Of a stretch of 64,000 bases of DNA, positions 26,205-35,543 are shown piece after piece. Below the pieces are notes generated by a model. The model was given only the letters and a program-made list of their open reading frames with translations. It was not told the origin of the DNA and searched no databases. The stretch is from Chloroflexi bacterium HGW-Chloroflexi-10. Its GTDB lineage: Bacteria; Chloroflexota; Anaerolineae; Anaerolineales; Anaerolineaceae. Where the stretch lies: positions 124,001 through 188,000 of the forward strand of contig PHBZ01000002.1 of assembly GCA_002840755.1 (NCBI GenBank), given 5' to 3'. The translations under genes and the position numbers were made by a program. Positions within the stretch are counted from its first letter, which is position 1. Every line of letters starts with the position of its first letter.

Positions 26205-27113
26205 TCAGGATAGTAAACTATTTACAAATTCTTCAGGATTAAATTCCTGCAAATCTTCTGGCTTTTCTCCCAAACCCGCATAAAAAATTGGCACATTAAG
26301 CTCTTTTTGTATTGCAAATGCCATTCCACCTTTAGCTGAACTGTCTAGTTTGGTTAAAATTACACCATTAATATTGACAGCGTCTTTAAAAGCACGCGCT
26401 TGCATCAGAGCGTTTTGCCCTGTAGTTGCATCCAAAACCAGCCAAGTCGCATGGGGAGCGCCAGGTAGTGCTTTGCGCACAACCCGATCAACTTTTTTTA
26501 ATTCTTCCATTAGATTAAAGCGTGTATGAAGACGACCGGCAGTATCTATAAAAACCATATCCATTCCTCTGGCCACCCCAGCCTGAACTGCATCAAATGC
26601 TACAGCTCCTGGGTCACCATCAGGCTGTCCAGCTATTACAGGTATGTTTAATCGATCTGCCCAAACCTGCAATTGATCTACTGCAGCAGCACGAAATGTA
26701 TCTGCTGCTGCAAAAAGAATTTTTTTGTTTTGTTTTTTGAACTTTTGCCCTAATTTTGCCAGGGTCGTAGTTTTGCCTGAACCGTTTACACCTACAACCA
26801 TGATTACTGCCGGATGAAATTCAGCCAAATTGGGGAACTGGGGCAAGATAAGACGGCTTAGAAGTTCTTTTTTAAAATATTCTCGTAATTCATCTGAGCG
26901 TGTAATACCTTCCCGATCAACTGTTTTCATCAAACTGAGAATTATTTGCTGTGTCGTTTCAATGCCCATATCAGCCTGAACCATCATGGCTTCCAATTCA
27001 TCCCATGTTTGGACAGTAACCTCAGTTGCCCCAAACATATTGGAAATACGTCCAAAAGCAACTTTTCGTGTCTTTTCCAGACCAGAAAACCATTTATTGA
27101 ATAAGTCAGCCAT
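26205..27113 (-). CDS. ftsY: Signal recognition particle receptor FtsY
   Basis: A 302-residue SRP GTPase lacking the long acidic N-terminal domain of E. coli FtsY. The helical N domain covers about residues 10–95, and the G domain has GVNGSGKTTTLAKLG (G1), DTFRAAAVDQLQVWA, DTAGRLHTRFNLMEEL (G3) and TKLDSSAKGG (G4). It docks SRP-ribosome complexes at the membrane translocon. It lies between rlmN and prfB on the same strand with 9- and 15-base gaps, so they likely share a transcript. Confidence 0.95.
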   Translation of the reverse strand: MADLFNKWFSGLEKTRKVAFGRISNMFGATEVTVQTWDELEAMMVQADMGIETTQQIILSLMKTVDREGITRSDELREYFKKELLSRLILPQFPNLAEFHPAVIMVVGVNGSGKTTTLAKLGQKFKKQNKKILFAAADTFRAAAVDQLQVWADRLNIPVIAGQPDGDPGAVAFDAVQAGVARGMDMVFIDTAGRLHTRFNLMEELKKVDRVVRKALPGAPHATWLVLDATTGQNALMQARAFKDAVNINGVILTKLDSSAKGGMAFAIQKELNVPIFYAGLGEKPEDLQEFNPEEFVNSLLS

Positions 27114-27122
27114 AAGCGCGAA

Positions 27123-28193
27123 TTATATCATATTGGTGGGAGGATTGTGTTTGATCGCCAATTGCCCACATCCGGCTTGAATATCTATTCCACGGCGCAA
27201 ACGAATAGTGCAAGGGATACCGTTATTTTCTAAAGTTTGTTGGAATATTATTGTTTGTTCTTTGGTTGGAGCTTTCAAGTTCGGATTTGCTGTAGGATTC
27301 AACGGAATGACATTCACATGACAAAGTAACCCTTTTAATAATTCTGCTAATTTTTTGGCTGTATCTACGTCATCATTGTAACCAGCAATTAAAGCCCACT
27401 CAAAAGTGATCCTACGGTTAGTTTTTTCAATGTAATAACGACACACATCTAACAAAGTTCGAATTGGGTATTTTTTGTTAACCGGCAATAACTTACTGCG
27501 TTCTTCATCAGTGGCTTCATGGAGTGAAATAGCCAGGTTTACCTGTCTATTTTCATCGGCGAATTTTTTAATCATAGGCACCAATCCAACTGTAGAAATG
27601 GTAAATCGCCGTGCACCGAGATTAAAACCATCAGCATCATTGAGCGTGTTAATGGCTTGCATGGTTGACTCGTAATTATGAAAAGGTTCTCCCATTCCCA
27701 TTAAAACAATATTTGTTACTCGTTCACCATCTTGTTGTAACAATCGGGCATAATGAAGAACCTGTTCGATTATTTCTCCTGCGGTCAGGTTTCTTTGAAA
27801 ACCCATTTGACCGGTTGCACAGAATACACACCCCATGGCACAACCAGCCTGAGTGGAAATGCAAAGTGTACGCCTTTGGTCGTATTTCATTAAAACCGCT
27901 TCAATGGCTCTGCCATCATAAAGCTTTAGTAATGTTTTGACCGTTTCGTGGTCTGATGATTGCAGGATTTTTTCAGGAATCATAGAATCGAAGGAAAATG
28001 TATTAAATAACTTGTCTCTTAAGGTTTTTGGAAAATTAGTAAACTGGTCAGGCTTGTTCCATAATTGTATATAGATACCCTGCCAGAGTTGTTTTACCCG
28101 GAATTTAGGCTCATTTAAGTCTGAAAAAATCGCTTCCAATTGCCCAAAGCTGAAATCAAAGATTAGCGGTAGAGACAGCTTTAAATCTTCCAT
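27123..28193 (-). CDS. rlmN: Dual-specificity 23S rRNA/tRNA adenine-C2 methyltransferase RlmN
   Basis: A 356-residue radical SAM enzyme methylating A2503 of 23S rRNA and A37 of some tRNAs. The cluster-binding motif is CISTQAGCAMGCVFCATG, the three Cys following CxxxCxxC. Also present are GMGEPFHNYES, the LNPTANPNLKAP segment and the C-terminal IRLRRGIDIQAGCGQLA containing the mechanistic Cys. Its first 13 bases overlap the end of the upstream HAD gene. Confidence 0.96.
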   Translation of the reverse strand: MEDLKLSLPLIFDFSFGQLEAIFSDLNEPKFRVKQLWQGIYIQLWNKPDQFTNFPKTLRDKLFNTFSFDSMIPEKILQSSDHETVKTLLKLYDGRAIEAVLMKYDQRRTLCISTQAGCAMGCVFCATGQMGFQRNLTAGEIIEQVLHYARLLQQDGERVTNIVLMGMGEPFHNYESTMQAINTLNDADGFNLGARRFTISTVGLVPMIKKFADENRQVNLAISLHEATDEERSKLLPVNKKYPIRTLLDVCRYYIEKTNRRITFEWALIAGYNDDVDTAKKLAELLKGLLCHVNVIPLNPTANPNLKAPTKEQTIIFQQTLENNGIPCTIRLRRGIDIQAGCGQLAIKHNPPTNMI

Positions 28194-28972
28194 TGATTTT
28201 GTTCCATTTTTTTGATTAATTCACCCAAGTTATTTGCAACCACTTCAGGGTAAATAGATTGTTTTAGTATGTCCTTTTCTGAAGAGATACCAGAAAGCAC
28301 TAACGCCGTTTTGCAACCAGCATTTTTGCCGCCCAGGATATCAGTTTCCAAACGATCCCCTATCACAAGGGTTTCCTCTGGTTGCGTTTTGAGACGATGA
28401 ATTGCCTGAAGGAGCATGTATGGCTCCGGTTTTCCAGCTACGATCGCTTTGGTTCCACTGCTTTTTTCCAATTTGGCTAAAAGAGCTCCTGCACCGGGGA
28501 TAATGCCATGCGGGGTTGGAAAAGTAGAGTCCATGTTTGAAAAAAAGAAATCCGCACCTTTTTTAATGAGCGAAGAAGCTTTGTCAAGCTTTTCAGAATT
28601 CAGATTGTGTTCCATACCACCAACCACAGCAATGACATTCGATTCGGAATGAAAAAAACCATATTCTTCGAGAGCTTTTATCAGACCTTCTTCTCCAATG
28701 ATATATACAGGACCACCCTGGGGGTACTTCTTTGCTAATTCAAATGCAACTGTGGCACCTGACGTAATAACTTGATTTGCCGATATTGATACATTAAATG
28801 TTGCCAATTTTTGTTGGTATTGTTCAGGCGTTTTTGTACTGTTGTTAGTGGCGAATATATATTGGATAGGAACTTTTTTCAGGTGTTCAAAATAAGCGAA
28901 TAATTCCCCAATCGGTTCCTGGTCCTTCCATAAAACGCCATCCATATCACAAATTATTGCTTTTATTTTCAT
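28181..28972 (-). CDS. HAD-IIA family hydrolase (NagD-like)
   Basis: A 263-residue HAD subclass IIA phosphatase. Motif I is ICDMDGVLWKD (residues 7–17), motif II FATNNSTKTPEQY, then the large alpha/beta cap, and motif III/IV in GKPEPYMLLQAI and GDRLETDILGGKNAG. Members dephosphorylate nucleotides or sugar phosphates, often in metabolite repair; the substrate here is unknown. It overlaps rlmN, so the two are cotranscribed. Confidence 0.88.
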   Translation of the reverse strand: MKIKAIICDMDGVLWKDQEPIGELFAYFEHLKKVPIQYIFATNNSTKTPEQYQQKLATFNVSISANQVITSGATVAFELAKKYPQGGPVYIIGEEGLIKALEEYGFFHSESNVIAVVGGMEHNLNSEKLDKASSLIKKGADFFFSNMDSTFPTPHGIIPGAGALLAKLEKSSGTKAIVAGKPEPYMLLQAIHRLKTQPEETLVIGDRLETDILGGKNAGCKTALVLSGISSEKDILKQSIYPEVVANNLGELIKKMEQNQWKI

Positions 28973-28987
28973 CTTTTCACTTAATCT

Positions 28988-29019
28988 ACAAGCCGGATAG
29001 TGGTCACCATCCGGCTTGT
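28988..29019. terminator. Strong hairpin between clpP and the HAD gene
   Basis: ACAAGCCGGAT and ATCCGGCTTGT form an 11-bp perfect stem with a 10-base loop. On the minus strand the following sequence AGATTAAG is not a good U-run, so termination would be partial or factor-assisted. Confidence 0.55.
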
Positions 29020-29039
29020 GGAGTACTAAATTTTGTTGA

Positions 29040-29648
29040 TTATTTCTTGACGGGTGGTTCTAACACTTTGTCAACCAGTCCATATTCAACAGCCTGTTGA
29101 GCATCCAGGAAATAATCCCGTTCAGTATCTTTTTCGATTGTTTCAATCGTTTGGTTCGTGGCATCAGCCATGATTTTAGTTAATCTGACTTTTAAGCGTA
29201 GAATTTCTTTTGCCTGGATCTCAATATCCGTTGCCTGCCCCTGTGCACCTCCCAGGGGTTGATGCATGTGGATTGTTGAGTGAGGCAATGTATAACGCTG
29301 GCCTTTTTCACCAGCAGCCAGAATTACAGTTCCAAAAGAGGCTGTCATTCCAACAGCCATAGTGGAAATTTTATTAGGGATCATTTTCATTGTGTCATAA
29401 ATCGCCATGCCAGCATAAATTTGTCCACCAGGCGAATTTATGTACATTTGAATACCTGCATCAGGGTCCTCACGACTTAAAAACAACAACTGGGCGACAA
29501 TCAAATTAGCTACCTGATCATTTATGGGTGTACCCAATAAAATGATACGATTTTTTAACAGCAATGAAAAAATATCATACGCCCGTTCACCACGGCCATT
29601 TGATTCAATAACCATAGGGATTAACGAAGTAAAATCTGGGATGTTCAT
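29040..29648 (-). CDS. clpP: ATP-dependent Clp protease proteolytic subunit
   Basis: A 202-residue serine protease of the ClpP family that degrades proteins unfolded by ClpX/ClpA-type ATPases. The catalytic triad can be placed: Ser in [14 protein letters not shown] (near 101), His in [14 protein letters not shown] (near 126) and Asp in [18 protein letters not shown] (near 175). The usual GQAASM around the Ser is GMTASF here. A GGAGGG ribosome site precedes the start. It lies 40 bases after tig, the common tig–clpP order. Confidence 0.95.
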   Translation of the reverse strand: MNIPDFTSLIPMVIESNGRGERAYDIFSLLLKNRIILLGTPINDQVANLIVAQLLFLSREDPDAGIQMYINSPGGQIYAGMAIYDTMKMIPNKISTMAVGMTASFGTVILAAGEKGQRYTLPHSTIHMHQPLGGAQGQATDIEIQAKEILRLKVRLTKIMADATNQTIETIEKDTERDYFLDAQQAVEYGLVDKVLEPPVKK

Positions 29649-29688
29649 GTTCCCTCCAAAGCTCCTTTAATTATTAGTACCAGATCAT

Positions 29689-31101
29689 TTAGGATTCTGA
29701 TTCGGCAGTTTCAATCTCTGCTTCATCATTCTTGTTTGTTTCTGGTTTTATGGATTCTTCAACTGGTTGATCCACTATTTCTGCCAGGCCGGATGCGACA
29801 GCTTTCATCCGAGCCAGAGTTTTTTGATTATAGAGACGACTAATGGCATTGAGTGTCATATTGTTCATTGTTTCACCCGACGTTTTGGATTTTTTGCCTT
29901 TTTCCCCTGGCTTCTCTTCCAACATCATCCGGGTTTCACTTACAATAGCATCGTAATCATCTTTCCCTATTTCGATCTTCTCCATCTGGCCATATTTGTC
30001 AATAATCAATGAATTAACCAATCTGTTTTCTGCCGCCTGGCGAACATTTTCTTCGATATATTTTTCACGATCTGATTTAACTAATTTTAAGTAGGTTTCT
30101 AAATCCATGTTCTGTTGTTTGAGGTTAGTTTCCAGATTTTGTAAAATATGTTCGATTTCTTCATCAACCATAAACGACGGATACTTAACTGTAGCCTGAG
30201 CCGCAATTTTTTCCAAGAGATCTGTATAGTATTTATCTTCGTATTCGTGATTTTTGGTGCTTTCTAATTGTTCACGAACAGCTTTTTTTAATGAATCTAA
30301 GTCATCAAATTGACCAAGATTTTTTGCAAATTCATCGTTCAATTCGGGAAGTGTCAAGGACTTGACAGATTGAACCGTGACAAGGAATTTAACTTCTTTT
30401 CCTTTGAATTCATCATCAGCTTCTTCGTCAAATTTATGTGTTAGTGATTTTTCATCACCTTCATTAAGACCCAATAGTTCATTCGCAAAATTTTCAAAAG
30501 GCCAATTATCATCTTGGGTTTTATCACCTATGACAAACTGCACGGGTGTTTCTTTTAATATTTCATTTTCATCATTTTCAACATTTATATCAACACCGGA
30601 TACTTTGATATAAACAAGGTCACCATTTTCTATAGGACGTTCTACTGGTTCTGCCGAAGCATAATTTTGTTGGAGTCGTTTTAAGAAATCTTCAACTTCA
30701 GATTCTTCAATAACTTCAGGAACATATTCCAATCGGATGGATTTGTAATCACCTAAATCAACATCAGGCTGCAAAGGCACAAGGAATGCAAAGGTTGGGG
30801 GATCCAGATTTACAATTTCACTTAATGAACCAGGACCAGAAGGATTGATATTCGCTTCTAAAAGAACGTTTCGGTATTGGTCGTCAATTAATAAATCGAC
30901 AGCTTCTTCAACGATAGCACCTTCACCAACCATGCGAGCAATAAATTCGTATGGCGCCTTACCGGGGCGAAATCCGGGGATTTTGGTTTGATTGGAAATT
31001 TTTTTGGCGGCTTTACGTTTATATGTTTCAAAAACATCAGCATCAAATTCTGCAACGATTTTTACCTGATGGTTTTCATGGGGGGTGGTTTCGATCTTCA
31101 A
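29689..31101 (-). CDS. tig: Trigger factor
   Basis: A 470-residue ribosome-bound chaperone with peptidyl-prolyl isomerase activity. The N-terminal ribosome-binding domain includes the signature IPGFRPGKAPYEFIARMVG near residues 40–58; an FKBP-like insert and helical C-terminal arms follow. The tail is rich in Glu, Asn and Lys. I chose the TTG at 31101 (KIETTPHENHQ... N-terminus, AAAAGGA eight bases upstream); the longer frame beginning at 31179 would be read through the tRNA-Leu gene. Confidence 0.92.
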   Translation of the reverse strand: MKIETTPHENHQVKIVAEFDADVFETYKRKAAKKISNQTKIPGFRPGKAPYEFIARMVGEGAIVEEAVDLLIDDQYRNVLLEANINPSGPGSLSEIVNLDPPTFAFLVPLQPDVDLGDYKSIRLEYVPEVIEESEVEDFLKRLQQNYASAEPVERPIENGDLVYIKVSGVDINVENDENEILKETPVQFVIGDKTQDDNWPFENFANELLGLNEGDEKSLTHKFDEEADDEFKGKEVKFLVTVQSVKSLTLPELNDEFAKNLGQFDDLDSLKKAVREQLESTKNHEYEDKYYTDLLEKIAAQATVKYPSFMVDEEIEHILQNLETNLKQQNMDLETYLKLVKSDREKYIEENVRQAAENRLVNSLIIDKYGQMEKIEIGKDDYDAIVSETRMMLEEKPGEKGKKSKTSGETMNNMTLNAISRLYNQKTLARMKAVASGLAEIVDQPVEESIKPETNKNDEAEIETAESES

Positions 31102-31140
31102 GGTTATTGTCCTTTTCTGTAAAAAAATTTTGTGATTGAG

Positions 31141-31222
31141 TAGGGAAGGAGGGGTTCGAACCCTCACGCCTTTCGGCACATGATCCTAAGTCATGCCTGT
31201 CTGCCAATTCCAGCACTTCCCC
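31141..31222 (-). tRNA. tRNA-Leu (anticodon TAG)
   Basis: An 82-base class II tRNA. Acceptor GGGGAAG pairs with CTTCCCT (first pair G·U), the anticodon stem CATGA/TCATG encloses CTTAGGA with anticodon TAG (reads CTA), a variable stem TGCCGAAAGGCG is present, and the T-arm has GGTTCGAACC. CCA is not encoded. Confidence 0.95.
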
Positions 31223-31233
31223 ACAGCCAAAGA

Positions 31234-31262
31234 ATTATAAGCGGATAATTTTTGAGCGTCAA
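31234..31262 (-). promoter_or_regulatory. Promoter of tRNA-Leu
   Basis: On the minus strand TTGACG (31262–31257) and TATAAT (31239–31234) are 17 bases apart. Initiation would fall about five bases before the tRNA 5' end. The tig gene may be read through from here. Confidence 0.75.
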
Positions 31263-31319
31263 TAATCAGATATAATGATGTTTGTTGAACATTGATTTTT
31301 CATTAATCAGGAGGTCATT

Positions 31320-31730
31320 TTGTCTCGGGTAATTAATCCGGATAGCAGCGGAAAAGAGAGAACCAAACTAACAAAAGCGGTAGTAAAGGCTATCAGAACG
31401 TTGATGTCACAAACCGAACCTAATCAGATCACAAGAGATTTGGCTGCATATATATCCATTTCTCTGGATGAGATATATCAAACTGTGGATGTATCTGTTA
31501 TTGCCTGGGAAAAGCGGGGATATTGGATTAAGGCAGATCGTTTCCGGTTGGACTGGGAATGGACGGAGCAATATTCTAAAAACATGCGAGAAAGTGTATT
31601 GAAAGAAGATTGGGGTAACATAGCACTACTTTGCGCAAAAATTGCCCAAAGGTTTTCTAATATTCAAATCCCCTTGAATAATCGGATAGGCGAACCCTGG
31701 GTGGGGGCTTGGGCAAAATTACAGAAATAA
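31320..31730 (+). CDS. Conserved-looking hypothetical protein
   Basis: A 136-residue soluble protein starting with TTG after a clear AGGAGG site; a TATAAT box lies at 31271–31276. Residues 15–50 look helical and include a possible helix-turn-helix-like stretch (ITRDLAAYISISLDEIYQTV), followed by a Trp-rich region (EKRGYWIKADRFRLDWEWTEQY). I do not recognise the family. It shares its promoter region back to back with tRNA-Leu. Its 3' terminator was split by an insertion sequence. Confidence 0.7.
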   Translation: MSRVINPDSSGKERTKLTKAVVKAIRTLMSQTEPNQITRDLAAYISISLDEIYQTVDVSVIAWEKRGYWIKADRFRLDWEWTEQYSKNMRESVLKEDWGNIALLCAKIAQRFSNIQIPLNNRIGEPWVGAWAKLQK

Positions 31731-31742
31731 AAAAATCCTCCC
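31722..31742 (+). terminator. Left half of a terminator split by the IS
   Basis: The sequence ending in AAAAAAATCCTCCC is complementary to 33288–33310 on the other side of the IS. Removing the IS and one AACA copy restores a stem CCTCCC/GGGAGG with a 6-base loop AACAAA and long A/T runs, a classical bidirectional terminator. Confidence 0.8.
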
Positions 31743-31753
31743 AACATAAAATG

Positions 31754-31817
31754 GACCCTATAAAATAGACAGGCAAAAAAAGAGGCAAAATAACGAACAG
31801 GCCCTATTTTATAGGGT
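31754..31817. repeat. Inverted repeat at the IS left end
   Basis: GACCCTATAAAATAG (31754–31768) and CTATTTTATAGGGTC (31803–31817) are perfect 15-base complements. The hairpin lies between the left terminus and orfA, in the leader of any transposase transcript entering from outside. Confidence 0.8.
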
Positions 31818-31860
31818 CTGATTTGTTATACTCAAGCAAGAGGAAAAGGAGCGTGAAAAG

Positions 31861-32315
31861 ATGGGGAAGAACTATTTTACAGAGAGACAACTTGGGGAAT
31901 TGGAAAAGAATCCATATATCCAAAAAGTCAGCGACAAGTCAATTACCTATGGAAAGGCGTTCAAAGAGAAATTTATAGAAGAATATCAAAGTGGGAAATC
32001 ACCAAGGGAAATTTTGGCAGATATGGGGCTAGACACTATCAGGTATTAGGGGAGAGCCGAGTAGACGGGGTAATTACACGCATGAAACAATATGCGGCGC
32101 GTGCAGAAGGATGTAGAGATAACAGAACAAATAATTCAGGGCGGCCATCCACTAAAGAATATACACAGACCGAAAAAATTGAGCGTTTAGAACAGAAGAT
32201 AGCGTACTTAACGCAAGAGAATGAATTTCTAAAAAAAAATATACAGATGGATTATCAGGCAAGCAGAGCAGGCAAGCAAAACCAGCGAACAAATACAAAC
32301 TCATCCAAGAAATGA
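31861..32315 (+). pseudogene. IS3-family transposase orfA, frameshifted
   Basis: The first 60 codons (MGKNYFTERQLGELEKNPYI...) read as the HTH part of an IS3 orfA, ending at a premature stop at 32047–32049. The remainder continues one base earlier in frame: VLGESRVDGVITRMKQY, then RPSTKEYTQTEKIERLEQKI, a leucine-zipper-like coiled coil and NEFLKK. A single-base deletion near 32040–32046 explains this. Its end overlaps the orfB start by ATGA. Confidence 0.8.
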
Positions 32316-33195
32316 TTGGACGAACACATAACCATTTTCGGATCAACTGGCTTTGCGAAACAGCCGGAGTATCACGCTCCGGATATTATAGGTGGCTCAA
32401 TACGGCGGAGAAAAGAGAAGAAAAGGAAGCAAGGGACAAAAAATATTTTGAACAAATCCTGGTAGCATACAAATTTCGCGGATACGATAAAGGTTCGCGT
32501 GGGATCTATATGCGGTTTTTGAATCAAGGGAGCCGAATGAACCGGAAGAAAAAACAACGGCTTATGGGGAAATTTGGATTACTCTGCCCGATCCGCAAGG
32601 CAAATCCAAACAGGCGTATGGCAAAAGCCATGAAGACCAACTGTGTTTCTGACAATATAGTCAACCGTGAGTTTCAGGGGCAGAATCCGGGGACGATACT
32701 TCTTACGGATATTACATACCTTTTCTACAATCATGGGCAGAAGGCATACTTATCTGTCATTAAGGATGTCTGCACAAAACAGGTGATGGCATATGTTACG
32801 AGCAAATCCCTGGCTGTCGATTTTGTCCTGGAAACCGTCAACCTACTCATCCAAAATCACGGGATTTCACTAAATACCAAGACAATACTCCATTCAGATC
32901 AGGGATGCCTTACACAAGTACATCTTTTCGACAGCTGCTAAAAGACAAGAAACTGCGCCAATCTATGTCCAGACGAGGGAATTGTTGGGATAATGCCCCA
33001 CAGGAATCCTTTTTCGGTCATATGAAGGACGAAATTCACCTGGAAAAATGTTCAACCTTTACGGATCTGGAACTGGTTATCGATGATTACATGGATTATT
33101 ACAATAATGACCGTTATCAATGGGGGCTTGCAAAACTATCTCCAAACCGTTATGCCTCATATCTAAAAACTGGTGAATACCCTATTTGTTGTTAA
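32312..33195 (+). pseudogene. IS3-family transposase orfB, frameshifted
   Basis: A DDE integrase-fold transposase. The HTH_21-type segment (YDKGSRGIYMRFLNQG) and catalytic residues are visible: Asp in LLTDITYLF, Asp in LHSDQG, Glu in CWDNAPQESFFGHMKDE. The frame breaks just after HSDQGC: the expected HYTSTSF requires one more base at about 32909–32910. After the break the frame runs intact to RYASYLKTGEYP and TAA. Confidence 0.85.
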
Positions 33196-33287
33196 CAAAA
33201 ATCCTCACACCAGATTATTGGCATGAGGATTATCTGTACTTACCTTTTTTTCTATTGTGTCCTTGACATAGGGTCCACTTTAACAAA

Positions 33288-33310
33288 GGGAGGATTTTTT
33301 TTTATTTCTG
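33288..33310 (+). terminator. Right half of the split terminator
   Basis: GGGAGGATTTTTTTTT and the following ATTTCTG complement 31722–31742, differing only in T-run length. Before the insertion it also served the convergent acyl-CoA synthetase gene, whose stop codon is seven bases away. Confidence 0.75.
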
Positions 33311-33316
33311 TTGTAC

Positions 33317-35431
33317 TTACTTCTTTTTCAGAATTATACGAGCATCCGCAACTTTAAGTCCTTTGCCTTCTTCGTAGACTAATACGGGGTTAGCATCTGA
33401 TTCGCTTATTTCTTCACTGAGATCGACGATCATTTGTGCATAAGAGCTGATCGTTTCAGATAATTTGACGCGATCTCGGGGAGCCTCACCGCGGACACCA
33501 GCCAAAATTGGAGCGCCACGGATTTCTGAAATCATCCGCAAGGCGGATTTTTTTGAAACTGGTGCCACACGGAATGTCACATCTTTGAGGACTTCAACAA
33601 AGATACCACCAAGACCGAACATCATTGTTGGGCCAAATGTTGAATCATTTACAGAGCCAAGGATTACTTCAGTTCCCCAAGGAGCCATTTCCTGGATTGC
33701 GACACCGTGAATATTCGCATCGGCCTTGTAAGCTTTTGCGTTTGTCAAAATTGTCTTGTATGCATCTCGGCAACCAGCCTCGTCTTTAATGTTTACTTTT
33801 ACACCGCCAGCATCTGACTTGTGTAATATGTCTGGAGAAACAATCTTCATTACGATGGGAAAGCCGATTTCTTTAGCCAATTTAATAGCATCTTCTTCAG
33901 ATTTTGCCAAATACGTTGTTGTAACCGGAAGCCCATAAGCAGAAAAAACTTGCTTGGCTTCGATTTCAGTTAATGAATCCCGACCATCATCCCTCGCTGC
34001 TTTTATGGCTTTCAAAGCGATTTCTTTGTTTGCTGTAGTGATTGTCTCTTCTGGTTCCGATATAATTTCTTTCATTCGATCGTATTCACGCAAAGCAGAG
34101 ATAGCATGAACTGCTAAATCAGGTGCGCCGTATGCTGGAATTTCATTTTCTACCAACCACTGCATCGCCTTTTCAGATTTATCGCCACCAACAAATGAGA
34201 CGGTTACCGGTTTCTTACCAAGCATTCCGGATTCATCAAGTGCTTTTTTAATTCCTTGTGCAATTTCCATTGGTTCGGTCATGGCGGTTTCGCAGTATAA
34301 AACTACCAATCCGTCTGCCCAATCATGGGAAAAGACAAACTTTGTAGAATCGTGGTACCAATCATATCCAGCCATGCCGGTCAGATCAACAGGATTCTTA
34401 GCAGATCCAAATACCGGCATATGTTTCTTCAATTCTTCTTGAACATCTTTAGGAGCAAATTTTAGTGGAAGGTCAAATCGCTCAGCGGCATCCGTTGCTA
34501 AAACGCCAACACCACCACCATTCGTGATAATTACAAGGTTGTCGCCCTTCATAGGAGGTTGCAAAGAAAGTGCTAAAGAAAGATCAAATAAATTTCCGAG
34601 ATCGGTTGCCTGAACGACACCCGCCTGCTGGAAGGCGGCTCCGTACACTTTTGCGGCACCAGCCAAGGATCCGGTATGGGAAGCAGCAGCTGCTGCACCA
34701 TGGGCGGAAACACCAGCTTTTAGCGCTATAACAGGTTTTGTAGCCTTTTTAGCAGCATTCATGAACTTCCGTCCATCCTTGATGCCTTCAATGTAAAGTG
34801 TAATACAGCTAGTGGTCTCATCTTTATCGAGCCACTCAACCAGATCAGCAAAATCAACATCAGACATATTGCCTATGGAAATTAATTTTTCAAACCCAAC
34901 ACGCCTAGTAAAAGTAGCCATGTCCATGGCGATTAACAGAGCACCACTTTGGGAAACCAATGCACCTTTTCCGGGAAGCGGTAGCAGAGGAGCAAAAGAC
35001 GCATTCAATTTTTCAGAATTAGATAATGTACCAACGATATTTGGCCCAAGAATACGCATGCCATATTCATGAGCTTTTGCAACCACAGTCGCTTCCAGTT
35101 CTTTGTTGCCAACTTCACCAAAACCTGAAGTGATGATAATTAATCCCTTGACTCCTTTTTTGCCAGCTTCATCAACTACTTCCAAAACAAACTTTGATGG
35201 CACAGTGATAACAGCAGCATCAACTTCGCCAGGAATCTCCTGAAGTGATTTGTAGCTTTTTAATCCAAGGATTTCATCTGCTTTTGGGTTAACAGGGTAA
35301 ATTGAACCTTCATAACCACCCTTAATAATGTTGTTAACAACGGTGTAACCTATTTTGGTGGGATCTGTTGAAGCACCAATAATTGCAATTGACTTTGGGC
35401 GCATAAGGCCGTCTAAAACTTTACTTTCCAC
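33317..35431 (-). CDS. Acetate/acyl-CoA ligase (ADP-forming), fused alpha-beta
   Basis: A 704-residue enzyme making ATP from acyl-CoA, ADP and phosphate, typical of energy-yielding acetate formation in fermentative anaerobes. The CoA-binding domain starts at RPKSIAIIGASTDPTKIG (residues 11–28). The ligase part follows with GALVSQSGALL, the candidate phospho-His in ASHTGSLAGA, and the ATP-grasp beta portion from about 470 (KQVFSAYGLPVTTTYLAKSEEDA, DILHKSDAGGVKVN). It starts with GTG preceded by AGGAGG. A possible regulatory leader lies upstream. Confidence 0.92.
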   Translation of the reverse strand: MESKVLDGLMRPKSIAIIGASTDPTKIGYTVVNNIIKGGYEGSIYPVNPKADEILGLKSYKSLQEIPGEVDAAVITVPSKFVLEVVDEAGKKGVKGLIIITSGFGEVGNKELEATVVAKAHEYGMRILGPNIVGTLSNSEKLNASFAPLLPLPGKGALVSQSGALLIAMDMATFTRRVGFEKLISIGNMSDVDFADLVEWLDKDETTSCITLYIEGIKDGRKFMNAAKKATKPVIALKAGVSAHGAAAAASHTGSLAGAAKVYGAAFQQAGVVQATDLGNLFDLSLALSLQPPMKGDNLVIITNGGGVGVLATDAAERFDLPLKFAPKDVQEELKKHMPVFGSAKNPVDLTGMAGYDWYHDSTKFVFSHDWADGLVVLYCETAMTEPMEIAQGIKKALDESGMLGKKPVTVSFVGGDKSEKAMQWLVENEIPAYGAPDLAVHAISALREYDRMKEIISEPEETITTANKEIALKAIKAARDDGRDSLTEIEAKQVFSAYGLPVTTTYLAKSEEDAIKLAKEIGFPIVMKIVSPDILHKSDAGGVKVNIKDEAGCRDAYKTILTNAKAYKADANIHGVAIQEMAPWGTEVILGSVNDSTFGPTMMFGLGGIFVEVLKDVTFRVAPVSKKSALRMISEIRGAPILAGVRGEAPRDRVKLSETISSYAQMIVDLSEEISESDANPVLVYEEGKGLKVADARIILKKK

Positions 35432-35543
35432 GATTGATCCTCCTAATTATTATTTATAAACCCAAACCATTTATATGGTAATCGGTATGCGTTACAAACG
35501 AGTTTCATTACTACCAATAAAAAAATTTTTTATAGACCCTCCC

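Larger units (their letters stand above)
31747..33281 (+). mobile_element. IS3-family insertion sequence, decayed
   Basis: A 1.5-kb element with inverted ends: left AAAATGGACCCTAT, right (read inward) AAAGTGGACCCTAT. A 4-base direct repeat AACA flanks it (31743–31746 and 33282–33285), the likely target duplication. It carries the usual orfA/orfB pair in -1 relative frames with an ATGA junction, but both are interrupted by single-base deletions, so it should be immobile on its own. Confidence 0.88.

Noticed and set aside
28753-28758. Further TGGCAC elements (also 12854–12859, 26289–26294) as sigma-54 promoters
   Set aside because: None has TTGC at the -12 position, and all lie within coding sequence.
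29689-31179. Longer trigger factor frame starting at 31179
   Set aside because: Its first codons come from tRNA-Leu (31141–31222); the TTG at 31101 has a ribosome site and gives the normal N-terminus.
31861-32315. Programmed -1 frameshift as the cause of the orfA interruption
   Set aside because: The normal IS3 slip joins orfA to orfB near their overlap; this break is inside orfA, and a second single-base loss is inside orfB, so decay explains both.
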